Part shown: positions 34,960 through 47,618 of the stretch, in pieces
Numbering within the stretch: the first letter of the stretch is position 1
How the letters are laid out: every line of letters starts with the position of its first letter
Origin: Bidens hawaiensis
Taxonomy: Eukaryota; Streptophyta; Magnoliopsida; Asterales; Asteraceae
Length of the DNA: 64,000 nt
Direction: 5' to 3'
NCBI GenBank assembly: GCA_021521415.1
Contig: JAIQDT010000027.1
Coordinates: 829,001-893,000 of the forward strand
Program-made: the position numbers and the translations under genes
Notes under the pieces: model-generated
Seen by the model: only the letters and a program-made list of their open reading frames with translations
What the model was told of the DNA's origin: nothing
The model's database searches: none

Positions 34960-35586
34960 ATGGCAAGAACACCTAGTGTGTCGACGGAAGAGGACCCGGA
35001 AGAGGTCAGTTCCGGGGCCTCTGGAAGCCCAAGTTTAGCACCCAGCTCCGAGCCTTCAGAGGCTAGTCATAGTGCCTCTAGACAGACCACCCCAGCTAGG
35101 AGTGCTAGTTTACCCTCCCCTGCTAGGGTTACCAGATCTCCTACACCACCCGCACCACAGACCGCCCCGATTCCCCCCAGACACGGTCCCCGCCTCACGG
35201 CGCGGATCAGTGCCCGGTATGTCCCGCCCACCGTTACCCCACCCAGATCCACATACCACCGGGGCGAGTCTTCCCGCCCCCAACCCGAGCCTGCGACCCT
35301 ACCTGTGTGGGGTCTTCCAAGGCAGGAGCGGGACTTGGCGGCCTGGCTACGTGTGCTCACCGAACAGGTGAACGAGCACTCTGCCGCCCTGGTCGTGGGG
35401 GTACAGAGGCGGACGTACCTCGGGGACTGCATACTGGATCACCAGTATGCTATTGACCAGTTAAAGAGGGAGTGCTCATACTCCCACTGGTTGATCGGCC
35501 AGATGGAAACCCGAATCCGGGTTATGGTGGCGGTGTTGGTGGTGCTGGTGGCGGTGTTGGTGGGGTTGGTTTACCACCGGGTGTAG
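34960..35586 (+). CDS. Extra ORF between 5' LTR and gag, Tekay copy B
   Basis: 208 residues from ATG 34960 (MARTPSVSTEEDPEEV) to TAG 35584-35586, intact. Function unknown. N-terminal half Ser/Pro/Thr-rich (SPTPPAPQTAPIPP, SSRPQPEPATLPVWG). C-terminal half nearly identical to copy A's ORF (EQVNEHSAALVVGVQRR, YLGDCILDHQYAI, LKRECSYSHW). It ends in a hydrophobic run VMVAVLVVLVAVLVGLVY plus HRV. The ORF in copy A is nine residues shorter, with in-frame differences in the Pro-rich part. Gag-pol 368 bp downstream has three stops, so conservation of this frame stands out. CAG|GTAAAA directly precedes the ATG. A membrane-anchored accessory role is a guess only. Confidence 0.72.
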   Translation: MARTPSVSTEEDPEEVSSGASGSPSLAPSSEPSEASHSASRQTTPARSASLPSPARVTRSPTPPAPQTAPIPPRHGPRLTARISARYVPPTVTPPRSTYHRGESSRPQPEPATLPVWGLPRQERDLAAWLRVLTEQVNEHSAALVVGVQRRTYLGDCILDHQYAIDQLKRECSYSHWLIGQMETRIRVMVAVLVVLVAVLVGLVYHRV

Positions 35587-35954
35587 ATGTGTTAGATGGT
35601 AGAATTTTGAACCGCTTTTTGATACTCCGTGTAAGTAGTTAGTGGTGATACTAACACGAAGTGAATCTTGTTTAGTTATAGTACAACCACTGGCCCCTAG
35701 GGTGGGTCTCTTGTAGGGCATATCACTATAGATACTTTTGGGTATCATTCAAGCACTGACCCATTTGCGGGTTATGTCGAGATGATACCGACATAGGGCC
35801 CTTGTAATAAAACTAGTTATGTAATGTTGACTGAAAGTATGTAAACTGATGTTTGTGTAATATGAATCAATGTTTACTAATGAATGAAATATGTATTGTG
35901 TTTTATGTTTTGAGATGGTATTGATTATATATATTTCTTTGATGATTGTGTAGA

Positions 35955-38900
35955 ATGGCACCGAAACGATCCACGAAAATATCGGAAGTAGATGTGAGCC
36001 GTTTGATTGCTCAACAGTTGGAGGCGGCGATACCGGATATAGTATCGCGCATCGCCGCCAGTATTAATAACTCAACCAATCCAACCCCTCCGAGCAATCA
36101 AACGCCCATAAATAATGGCGGGGAACATAATGCTAATCCTCCAAGGAATGATAACACAATTCCGAGTAACGACGCACCGCCTACGGTGGTCGCTACAGAC
36201 AGTAATGGCCCTATACCTACCGTAGAGACCAACCGCACTGGACCATCCAGGGGTTGTTCAATCAAGGACTTTATGTTATGCAAGCCTTTAGAGTTTAACG
36301 GGTCGGAAGGACCGAATGGGTTAGTGAAATGGATAGAGAAAATAGAATCAGTGGTGAATATCAGCAACTGTCCCGAGGATTGTGTCGTTAAGTACGCCAC
36401 CTGTACGTTCACAGACCATGCTTTGACATGGTGGAACACCATAGTACAGACTCGAGGTCAGGCGGCGACAAACCGCATGACCTGGGCAGAGCTTAAGGAT
36501 CTTGTTTTGAAACATTTCTGCCCAAAGAATGAATTGCAGAAACTGGAACATGAGTTGTGGAACCTAGAGATGCAGGGGGCGGACCACTTGGGATATACCA
36601 ACCGGTTTAATGAACTGTCACGATTAGTGCCGTGGTTGGTCACCCCAGAGTCAAAGAGGGTGGAACGTTATATTTGGGGACTTACTCCAGTAGTGAGGAG
36701 TATAGTTAACGCGGGAGGACACCAGACGTATGAGGGTGCAGTGACACAGGCTGGTATTGTCACGTATGATTTCTTAAGGAGTGGATCGCTAAAGACGACA
36801 TGAGAGTCGGCTGGAGGAAAGCGAGGTACGTATGACAATAGGATCCGGGAGAAACAGCAAGGTAAACGTGCTAGACCCACTGCCCAGAACTACGCCATGA
36901 CTAGTTCGGGCGGAAGGCAAGAACCGCAGAGGGGAACGTTTCCTAAATGTGGGAAATGTGGTTACCACCATGGTGGCGTGTGCAAAGAGGTGGTGTGCCA
37001 CCGGTGTGGCAGGATTGGGCACTACGCACCCAGTTGTAGGACAAACTTGAACAACCTGAACCGTCAACCGCAACCTATCCGTGCGCAATCATTTAGGAAC
37101 CAACCAACCCAACAGCAAAACCCCCAAGGAAACCAATTGGTGACCACCAGCCGTGCTTGCTACGAATGCGGTAGCACAGATCACTTCAAGAAAAACTGTC
37201 CGAAGCTGAATCAAGGAAGATATGGGCGGCAACCCGCGGGTCAGGCATCGTCGTCCAACCCGGCGAGAAGCCGAGCTTTCGTGATAGGGGCGAGCGAAGC
37301 ACGTCAGGACCCCAGCGTAGTGACAGGTACATTCCTTGTTTCTGACCATTACGCTTCTGTATTATTTGATACGGGTGCTGATAGAAGTTTCGTCTCCATT
37401 AAATTCCTGTCATTAGCAAACATGCCGGTTAGTGAATCCATAGAACCCTATACCGTAGAAGTTGCTAACGGTAAGACCTTGATAGTCAATCAAATTGTTC
37501 GGAATTGTCCTTTTATTCTAAACGAACAATCCTTCCTGATTGACTTGTTACCAGTAGAACTGGGTAGTTTTGATGTGATAGTGGGAATGGATTGGTTAGC
37601 ACGCAACAAGGTAGAAATAAATTGTGAAAAGAAACTCGTCAAAATCCGGGTGTCGGATGACGAAGAAGTGTTAGTGCAGGGTGATAAATCGGGCAATATG
37701 ATTCCATTTATATCTCACCTCAAGGCGCTAAAATATATGCGTCAGGGATGTGTGGCGTATCTAGCGAGTCTGACGGCCACTGATTCTGAGGAAAAACGAG
37801 TGGACGATATTCCCGTGGTACGCGAATTTCCACAAGTTTTCCCAGAAGAACTTCCTGGATTACCGCCAACCCGACAAGTCGAATTCAGAATCGACTTATT
37901 ACCTCAAGCCGGCCCTGTTGCTAAGGCCCCTTACAGACTTGCACCGTCCGAGATGCAAGAACTATCCAACCAGTTGCAGGAATTGTTGGATAAGGGGTTT
38001 ATACGTCCCAGTTATTCCCCGTAGGGTGCACCTGTACTATTTGTGAAAAAGAAGGACGGAAGCCTTCGAATGTGCATTGACTACAGGGAATTGAACAAAT
38101 TAACCATCAAAAATAGGTATCCTCTTCCCCGAATCGATGATTTGTTCGACCAACTACAAGGTGCGAGCTATTTCTCAAAAATTGATCTTAGATCGGGATA
38201 CCACCAAGTTAGAATTCAAGAGGAGGATATCCCGAAAACCGCGTTTCGGACTCGCTACGGCCACTACGAATTTTTAGTTATGCCTTTTGGGCTAACAAAT
38301 GCGCCAGCGGTGTTCATGGATCTCATGAACCGAGTCTGTAAACCCTACCTCGACAAATTCGTCATTGTATTTATTGACGATATTTTGATATATTCAAAAA
38401 GTAAAGAAGAACATGAGCGACATTTGAGGTTAATTTTGGAACTTTTGGATCAGGAGAAGTTGTATGCAAAATTCTCCAAGTGTAACTTCTGGTTACAAGA
38501 GGTGCAATTCCTCGGTCACGTTATAAACCACCAAGGAATACACGTTGATCCGAGTAAAGTTGAAGCAATTAAGGATTGGCAAGCGCCTAAATCTCCGAAG
38601 GAAATCCGCCAATTCTTAGGCTTAGCTGGATACTATCGTCGATTTATAGAGAACTTTTCCAGCATCGCCCAACCTTTAACCCTCCTGACTCAAAAGGATC
38701 GGAAATATGAATGGGGTGAAGAGCAGGAAACGGCGTTTCAAACGCTAAAGCAAAGGTTGTGTCAAGCGCCAATCTTAAGTCTCCCCGACGGAGACGATGG
38801 ATTTGTTGTATATTGTGACGCATCCCGTAAAGGGTTAGGATGTGTGTTAATGCAAAATAAAAAGGTCATAGCCTATGCGTCTCGACAGTTAAAAGTTCAT

Positions 38901-40652
38901 GAGAAAAACTACACTACTCATGACTTGGAACTGGGAGCAGTCATCTTTGCACTTAAAATCTAGAGACACTATCTCTACGGTACAAAGTGCACCATATTCA
39001 CTGATCATAAAAGTTTGCAACACATATTCGATCAGAAAGAACTGAATATGAGGCAACGAAGATGGGTCGAGTTGCTGAGTGACTATGACTGTGACATTCG
39101 ATATCACCCCGGCAAGGCTAACGTCGTAGCCGATGCCTTGAGTAGGAAGGATCGGGTTAAACCATTGCGAGTGCGGGCGTTGGGAATGATAGTCCAGTCA
39201 AACCTTTCGGATTTGATTCGAGTCGCTCAACGCGAGGCGTTGAAAGAGGACCAATTGGATAAAGAAGGACTTTACGGGAATGAGAAGAATTTCGAACAGC
39301 GTGTGGACGAAATTCTCTATTTCAAAAATCGGATTTGGATCCCGACCCTCCATGACCTTCGTGAATTAATCATGGACGAAGCGCATAAGTCGAAATATTC
39401 CATACATCCGGGATCTGATAAAATGTACCAGGATGTGAAAGAATTTTACTGGTGGCCAGGTATGAAAAAGGATATAGCCACATACGTCGGCAAGTGTACG
39501 ACGTGTGCGAGGGTTAAGGCGGAGCACCAGAAACCTTCGGGAATGTTACAACAACCGGAAATTCCGGAGTGGAAGTGGGAACAGATCACAATGGATTTTG
39601 TGACGCATCTCCCCAAGACGCCCCGAGGTCATGATGCAATTTGGGTAATCGTGGATCGATTAACCAAATCGGCACATTTTATTCCAATTAGAAATAATTA
39701 TAACACCGAGAGACTTGCGCAAATTTATATAAATGAAATAGTGTCTCGTCATGGCATCCCCATCTCGATCATCTCCGATAGGGATAGCCATTTCACCTCC
39801 AAACTTTGGCAAGCTGTCCAAGAAGCGTTGGGAACACGTATTGACCTAAGCACAGCTTACCACCCTCAGACCGATGGTCAGTCTGAGAGGACCATTCAAA
39901 CTTTGGAGGATTTGCTTCGTGCCTGCGTACTGGACTTTAAGGGAAATTGGGATCAACATCTCCCACTCGTTGAATTTTCCTATAATAACAGTTACCATAG
40001 CAGTATAAAGGCAGCACCTTATGAAGCATTGTATGGGCGGAAGTGCCGCTCACCACTTTGCTGGTCTGAAGTGGGAGACTCGCAGGTCATTAGATCGGAT
40101 CTGGTCCAGGAGACGACCAGCAAGATTCTTGAAATTAAGAACAACCTAAAAGCCGCGCGGGACCGGCAGAAGAGTTATGCCGATACCCGTCGAAAACCGT
40201 TGTCATTTGAGAAGGGTGAAAAAGTATATCTGAAAGTATCACCCTGGAAAGGAGTGGTCAGATTTGGAAAGGCGGGAAAGTTGGCCCCTAGATATATTGG
40301 ACCATTCATTATTACTGCAAAGATCGGTCCGGTAGCTTACCGACTAGAACTGCCTGAGGAACTAAGTGCAGTTCATAACGTGTTTCATGTGTCAAATTTG
40401 AAAAGATGTCTGGCGGATGAGACATCGGTGTTACCCTTAGAGGGTGTTCAAATAAATGATAAGCTCAACTTCGTAGAGGAGCCCATTGAAATAGTGGACG
40501 GTAAGATCAAGCAACTTAGACACAATAAGATCTCGTTGGTCAAAGTTAGATGGAATTCGCAACGAGGCCCAGAATTTACTTGGGAACGAAAGGATGAATT
40601 TCGGAAGAAATACCCCCACCTATTTCCTCAAAAGGAAGTAGTTGACGCGTAA
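35955..40652 (+). pseudogene. Gag-pol polyprotein of Tekay copy B, three stop codons
   Basis: One frame of 1,566 codons from ATG 35955 (MAPKRSTKISEVDV) to TAA 40652. Domains: capsid (TWWNTIVQTRGQAATN), two CCHC knuckles near 36990 and 37160, protease [10 protein letters not shown] near 37365, RT with [14 protein letters not shown] and [11 protein letters not shown] near 38370, RNase H with [11 protein letters not shown], integrase zinc finger [11 protein letters not shown] and D,D,E core ([21 protein letters not shown]), and a chromodomain-like tail ([20 protein letters not shown]…[10 protein letters not shown]). Stops: TGA at 36801-36803 (Arg in copy A), TAG at 38022-38024 (Trp), TAG at 38961-38963 (Trp). 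The second stop is at the same Trp as in copy A. No frameshift is seen. Confidence 0.93.
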
Positions 40653-40672
40653 AATTTCGAGGACGAAATTTT
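40651..40672 (+). other. Stem-loop after the pol stop, copy B
   Basis: AAAATTTCG, loop AGGA, CGAAATTTT, beginning within the TAA stop. Identical to the structures in the other two copies. Confidence 0.85.
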
Positions 40673-40678
40673 TATAAC

Positions 40679-40688
40679 GGGGGGAGAA
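40679..40688 (+). other. Polypurine tract of copy B
   Basis: GGGGGGAGAA directly before LTR2. Confidence 0.9.
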
Positions 40689-43600
40689 TGTAACGATTCC
40701 GGCAAATCCAGGTATACCCTAGCCGGTATATACTATTTACGTGTCATTTAAATATTGATTATATGAGTTATAGTACGTATATACGAGTATATATGATTCA
40801 TAGTACGAATCATACTCGATTATATAGTGAATCGTATTGGAATTACAATTAACCAATGAACGATTATTGAAACCCGAACGAATCGGGAATTACATTATAG
40901 ACGAAGTATATAATGTTTAGTGATATTTACGAAGTATTAATGCTTCGGGATAAGTAAATTATAGCACAGAAAAAGGATTTTGATTTATTAGTACGTCGGT
41001 ACGATAAACGAAACCTTTAACACCAAACCAAGCAAGAGACGATCAATCAAGCCGAAAAAGATGCGTAATTATTAATAATATGATGTTTTAATGTCATGGG
41101 TTAAGTTTTTAAAGTTTTTAAATCAGTTTTATGTAAATTTTATTTTAACCCGGAAAACGACCATTTTATGCTCGTTTTAGGCCGAATTACGAGTTTAAAC
41201 GAGAAACGAACTGAACCAGATTATCCACAACATTATCCGGATTGTGTAATCCAAATGTGTGGCCATGGGTTGAGATGTGGGCCCCCCCACACACCACCAC
41301 TTGGCCGGCCATGTATACACACACACATTCCATTCCTTTCTTTTTTTTTTACAACACATTTCACATAAAAACTCTCTCAAATCTCTAACTCTTTCAAGTG
41401 TTCATCAAATCCATCCCTTCTAATCAAGAACACAAGGTATAAACATGTTATAATACATGATCTTTGGTGTTGATTTCTTTATTTTGAGTTGTTTTGCAAG
41501 AACAAGAGGTTCCAAGTGAAATATGGGTGAAAACCCGAGATGGAACCGGTTCTCGTATGATCAAGGGATGTATACAAGTTATACAAAGGATCTTGATCCA
41601 AGTAATGAGTTAAAAGTGTTTAGAATAAAATTTTACGGTTAAAATCTTGTTAAAATGGATTTCCAAGTGAAAGATGGGTGAAAACCCGAGATGAAACCGA
41701 CTCTTGCATGATCAAGAGATGTATACATGTTATACAAAGGATCTTGGTCCAAGAAATGAGTAAAAGAGTCGAGAACGGATTTTTACGGTTAAAACCTTTG
41801 TTTTTACTTAAAAACCGACACTATGAAAGAAATGGTTTGATTGTTGGTATAGTTTGCTTGGTATAGTGTTATTGTGCTTGTAAGTGTTGTATCTAGCGGC
41901 TAGCAAAGGCTAGAAACCGAGATCCTTGCGATCTAAAGCTAGAAAACACAAGATAGTTCGGTTTTCGTGTGTGATATGAAATTTGGACAGATTGTAGCAC
42001 GCTTAGAGTCGGGTCACGAAATTTCACAGAGATGATCTACACATGAAAATATGAGATCTGTGAATTTTTGGTAATTTTTGGATAAAAGATGAATATTTTG
42101 TGAATTTAATGCTCGGTTTTGGCCAAAAATAGTGAAAAATAGCTAAACATGATGAAAAATTCTGGAAAATTTAAGATAAGCTTTCTATAACATATAAAAG
42201 TCACCCACAAAATTTGAGCTTATTTGGAAAAGTCTAAGTAGGCTTTTCGGTGAAACGAGTTCTAGGGATTTCTAGCTCGGTTTTGGGTTAAAATGGCTTG
42301 AAAAATGAGTTTTAAGTTCTGGAAAAATTCCAGGGAGTTATGAGGATGGCAAGGATCATCCCAGAAAAATTTGGGATTTTTATAAAGTTTTTGGTATTTT
42401 TGACATATTTAGCATTTTAAAAAGGTTTAAAAATAGATAAATAAATGTAAATATAAGAAAATAAATCTGGAAAATTTTTATAAAATGTCTTACTGTCAAA
42501 ATAAGTTTTGTGCAAAATTTCATGACCCGAGACTAAACGGGTAATTATTTGTGCTAAAATGAACATAAAAACAAATATTTAAAGCTTAAAACGTGTAAAC
42601 CGGCAAATCTCGCATAAGCGAGCTGACTGGTATATAAAAACCTAAAAATGAATCATTTTCATAAAACTAAGTAAAATAAGTAAAAATAAATCATCCGAAA
42701 ATAATTCGGATGATTTGGGTAATTTTACCCGATTTTACTGTTTCCGGCACCTAAATGACGGAAACGGGCCCCGCGGCCAAACGGGGTGTCAAACCGAGCT
42801 CTAATTTCATCACTTTAACTAAAATAACAGTCAAACACCATTTTTGGGTTAAGTGTGAATAAACTCATTTTTGAAACTAAAAACGGACGACCGTGCTAGG
42901 CACGCAAATCAAGGAAAACATAAAAATGATGATTTTGACCGTCCGACTCTAAGTAATGGCACAATCTGAGTCCTTAGGAGTGTCACGGGGTTAACATTGT
43001 CCCCGGATCGAGTACAGTACTGGGTTAACAATGTCCCCAGATGTACCGATTAATACAGATTTAGTTTATGGGAATTATATAGTAACGACTAGATATTATA
43101 TTACAGATCCCGGCACGTAGCTGTTCATTGTAGTACCCACCGACTCACAAAAAGGTGAGTTTTCACGAGCCCCTTTTAATGAACTGTTTTAAATATTTTC
43201 CCGGGGCGGAAAGCATGATTGTGTTAAATTATCTAAGTACATACCGATCGTATGGAAACACTTGTATATTTTTATATATATATATGGTATGATGCATAGA
43301 ATAGATAATTTGTTTATCGGGTGGAATTGTTCTGGGGTAACTTAGTTCCCAGAGGGTTATTGGATATATTTCTGGGTTAACAGTGTTCCCAGAGGGTATT
43401 GGATATGTTTCTGGGTTAACAGTGTCCCCAGAGGTTACTGGATATGGTTCTGGGTTAACAGTGTTCCCAGAGGTTATTGGATATGGTTCTGGGTTAACAG
43501 TGTCCCCAGAGGGTATTTGATATGCGCTGGGTTAACAGTGTCCCCAGGGGTTATTTGATATGTACTGGGTTAACAGTGTCCCCAGGGGTTATTGGATATG

Positions 43601-44046
43601 TTCTGGGTTAGCAGTGTCCCCAGGGGTCATTTAATGTGTTTTTGGGTTAATAGAGTTTTCATTAACGGGCTTAGCATAATTTCATCATTAACATATGATT
43701 TTTATACTGATCTATGGTTTATTTAAATTAGTGAAACTCACCAACTATTCGTAGTTGACCCGTTTTCTTTACATGCTTTCTAGGTATGCCCAAGTTGGAA
43801 TGATTGATATGTGCTTAACTATCTGTGCTACCTGTTGGAAGCTTGCTGCTCTGTGTTTTGTAATGAATATATATTAATGTCTTATCGGTAAAACATGTGT
43901 GTAACACCTAGACAGTAACGAAACTCGCAATAATGTAATATGTTATAAATTAATGTAGTGGTATTTTCTTTATAAGCAATGCTGTTGATATCAGATGTGT
44001 CTGTTGCATCCCGTGTACGTTTCCGCTGCGGTTACGGGGTGTTACA
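40689..44046 (+). repeat. LTR2, middle LTR of the complex
   Basis: Full-length LTR from TGTAACG to GTTACA. Its left two thirds differ from LTR1 and LTR3 (GGCCCCCCCACACACCACC region near 41280) and its right third matches LTR1. The junction with internal region 2 is exact at 44046/44047. Confidence 0.93.
43331..43660. repeat. Hairpin array in LTR2
   Basis: Same units and order as the array in LTR1, with isolated substitutions. Confidence 0.88.
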
Positions 44047-47000
44047 AGAACCCGCAAGGAAACCAGATGGTGACCACTAGCCGTGCTTGCTACGAATGCG
44101 GCAGCACGGATCACTTCAAAAGGAACTGCCCGAAACTGAACCAGGGAGGAAACGGGAGACAACTCACGGGTCAGGCATCGTCGTCCAATCCGGCGCGAGG
44201 CCGAGCATTCGTGATGGGGGCGAACGAGGCGCGCCAGGACCCCAGCGTAGTGACAGGTACCTTCCTCGTCTCTGATCATTACGCTTCTGTATTATTTGAT
44301 ACAGGCGCCGATAGAAGTTTTGTCTCCGTTAGATTCCTTTCGATAGCAAACCTTCCTATTGGTGAAACCATAGAACCTTACACCGTAGAAGTCGCTAACG
44401 GTAAAACCATGATAGTTAATCGGATAGTTCGGAATTGCCCTTTTATTCTGAACGAACAATTCTTTCTGATTGACTTGTTACCGGTAGAATTGGGTAGTTT
44501 TGACGTAATAGTGGGAATGGATTGGTTGGCACGTAACAGGGTAGAAATAAACTGTGAAAAGAAAATCGTCAAGATCCGAGTGTCGGATGACGAGGAGGTA
44601 TTAGTGCAGGGAGAAAAATCCGGCACCATGATACCATTTATATCCCACCTCAAGGTGTTGAAATATATACGCCAGGGATGTGTGGCGTATCTAGCGAGCC
44701 TGACGGCCGCTGATTCTGAGGAAAAACGGGTGGACGATATTCCCGTGGTACGCGAATTTCCACAAGTTTTTCCAGAGGAACTTCCTGGATTACCGCCAAC
44801 CCGACAGGTCGAATTCAGAATCGATCTGTTACCACAAGCTGGCCCTGTTGCTAAGGCGCCCTACCGACTTGCACCATCCGAGATGCAAGAATTATCCAAC
44901 CAGTTGCAGGAATTGTTGGATAAAGGATTTATACGTCCCAGTTATTCCCCGTGGGGTGCACCTGTTTTATTCGTGAAAAAGAAGGACGGGAGCCTTAGAA
45001 TGTGCATTGATTACAGGGAATTGAACAAGTTGACAATCAAAAATAGGTATCCTCTCCCCCAAATCGATGATCTGTTCGACCAACTACAAGGTGCGAGCTA
45101 CTTTTCAAAAATAGATCTTAGATCGGGATACCATCAGGTTATAATTCAGGAGGAGGATATCCCAAAAACTGCATTCCGGACTCGCTACGGCCATTACGAG
45201 TTCTTAGTTATGCCTTTTGGGCTAACAAATGCGCCAGCAGTATTCATGGATCTCATGAATCGAGTCTGTAAACCCTATCTCGACAAATTCGTCATTTTAT
45301 TTATTGACGATATTTTGATATACTCGAAGAGTAAAGAAGAGCACGAGCAACACTTAAAGTTAGTTTTAGAGCTCCTGGATCAGGAGAAGTTATTTGCAAA
45401 ATTCTCCAAGTGTAACTTCTGGTTACAAGAGGTGCAATTCCTCGGTCACGTTATAAACCACCAAGGAATACACGTTGATCCGAGTAAGGTTGAAGCAATT
45501 AAGAATTGGCAAGCGCCTAAATCTCCAAAGGAAATCCGCCAATTCTTAGGCTTAGCTGGATACTATCGTCGATTTATAGAGAACTTTTCCAGCATCGCCC
45601 AACCTTTAACCCTCCTGACTCAAAAGGATCGGAAGTATGAATGGGGTGAAGACCAGGAAACGGCGTTTCAAACGCTAAAACAAAGATTGTGCCAAGCGCC
45701 AATCTTAAGTCTCCCCGACGGAGACGATGGATTTGTTGTATATTGTGACGCATCCCGTAAAGGGTTAGGATGCGTGTTGATGCAAAATTAAAAGGTCATA
45801 GCCTATGCGTCTCGACAGTTAAAAGTTCATGAGAAAAACTACACTACTCATGACTTGGAACTGGGAGCAGTCATCTTTGCACTTAAAATCTGGAGACACT
45901 ATCTCTACGGTACAAAGTGCACCATCTTCACTGATCATAAAAGTTTGCAACACATATTCGATCAGAAAGAACTGAATATGAGGCAACGAAGATGGGTCGA
46001 GTTGCTGAGTGACTATGACTATGACATTCGATATCACCCCGGCAAGGCTAACGTCGTAGCTGATGCCTTGAGTAGGAAAGATCGAGTTAAGCCACTACGC
46101 GTGCGAGCGTTGGGAATGATAGTCCAGTCGAACCTTTCGGATTTGATTCGAGTTGCTCAATGCGAGGCGTTGAAAGGGGACCAATTGGAAAAAGAGGGAC
46201 TTTACGGTAACGAAAAGAATTTCGAACAGCGTGTGGACGAAATTCTCTATTTCAAAAATCGGATTTGGATTCCGACCCTCCACGACCTTCGTAATTTGAT
46301 CATGGACGAAGCACATAAATCAAAATATTCCATACATCCGGGATCAGATAAAATGTACAAGGATGTGAAAGAATTTTACTGGTGGCCGGGTATGAAAAAG
46401 GATATAGCCACATACGTCGGCAAGTGTACGACGTGTGCGAGGGTTAAGGCGGAGCACCAGAAACCCTCGGGAATGTTACAACAACCGGAAATTCCCGAAT
46501 GGAAATGGGAGCAAATCACGATGGATTTCATGACACACCTCCCTAAGACACCCCGGGGACATGATGCAATTTGGGTAGTCGTGGATCGATTAACCAAATC
46601 GGCACATTTTATCCCGATTAGAAATAATTATTACACTGAGAGACTTGCGCAGATTTATATAAGTGAAATAGTGTCTCGTCATGGCATCCCCATCTCGATC
46701 ATCTCCGATAGGGATAGCCATTTCACCTCCAAACTTTGGCAAGCTGTCCAAGAAGCATTGGGAACACGTATTGACCTAAGCACAGCTTACCACCCTCAGA
46801 CCGATGGTCAGTCTGAGAGGACTATTCAAACTTTGGAGGATTTGCTTCGTGCCTGCGTACTGGACTTTAAGGGAAACTGGGATCAACATCTCCCACTCGT
46901 TGAATTTTCCTATAATAACAGTTACCATAGCAGTATAAAGGCAGCACCTTATGAAGCATTGTATGGACGGAAGTGCCGATCACCACTTTGCTGGTCTGAA

Positions 47001-47582
47001 GTGGGTGACTCGCAGGTCATTAGATCGGATCTGGTCCAGGAGACGACCAGCAAGATTCTTGAAATTAAGAAGAACCTGAATGCCGCGCGGGATCGGCAGA
47101 AGAGTTATGCCGATACCCGTCGAAAACCGTTGTCATTTGAGAAGGGGGAAAAGGTATATTTGAAAGTATCACCTTGGAAAGGAGTGGTCAGATTTGGAAA
47201 GGCGGGGAAGTTGGCCCCTAGATATATTGGACCATTCATTATTACTGCGAAAATCGGTCCTGTAGCATACCGATTAGAACTGCCTGATGAACGGAGTGCA
47301 GTTCACAACGTGTTTCACGTGTCGAACCTGAAACGGTGTCTGTCGGATGAGACATCGGTATTACCCTTAGAGGGTGTTCAAATAAGTGATAGGCTCAACT
47401 TCGTAGAGGAGCCCATTGAAATAGTGGACGGTAAGATCAAGCAACTTAGACACAATAAGATCTCGTTGGTCAAAGTTAGATGGAATTCGCAACGAGGCCC
47501 AGAATTTACTTGGGAACGAAAGGATGAATTTCGGAAGAAATACCCCCACCTATTTCCTCAAAAGGAAGTAGTTGACGTGTAA
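44047..47582 (+). pseudogene. 5'-truncated gag-pol of Tekay copy C
   Basis: It begins mid-gag directly at the end of LTR2 ([17 protein letters not shown]) and keeps the second zinc knuckle [14 protein letters not shown], protease [10 protein letters not shown] near 44295, RT with [11 protein letters not shown] near 45300, RNase H, integrase and the chromodomain-like tail, to TAA 47580-47582. Missing are the primer site, extra ORF, capsid and first knuckle. One in-frame TAA (45789-45791) replaces Lys in QNKKVIA. The Trp at the start of RT that is a stop in copies A and B is intact here ([11 protein letters not shown]). The gag-protease part is closer to copy A ([28 protein letters not shown]), whereas the C-terminal third is closer to copy B ([22 protein letters not shown]). 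Confidence 0.92.
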
Positions 47583-47602
47583 AATTTCGAGGACGAAATT
47601 TT
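47581..47602 (+). other. Stem-loop after the pol stop, copy C
   Basis: Same AAAATTTCG/CGAAATTTT stem as in copies A and B. Confidence 0.85.
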
Positions 47603-47618
47603 TATAACGAGGGGAGAA

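Noticed and set aside
43995..44046. Apparent start of the copy C gag-pol frame inside LTR2
   Set aside because: The frame happens to be open through the LTR end; the true 5' part of gag was deleted, so this is not a start.
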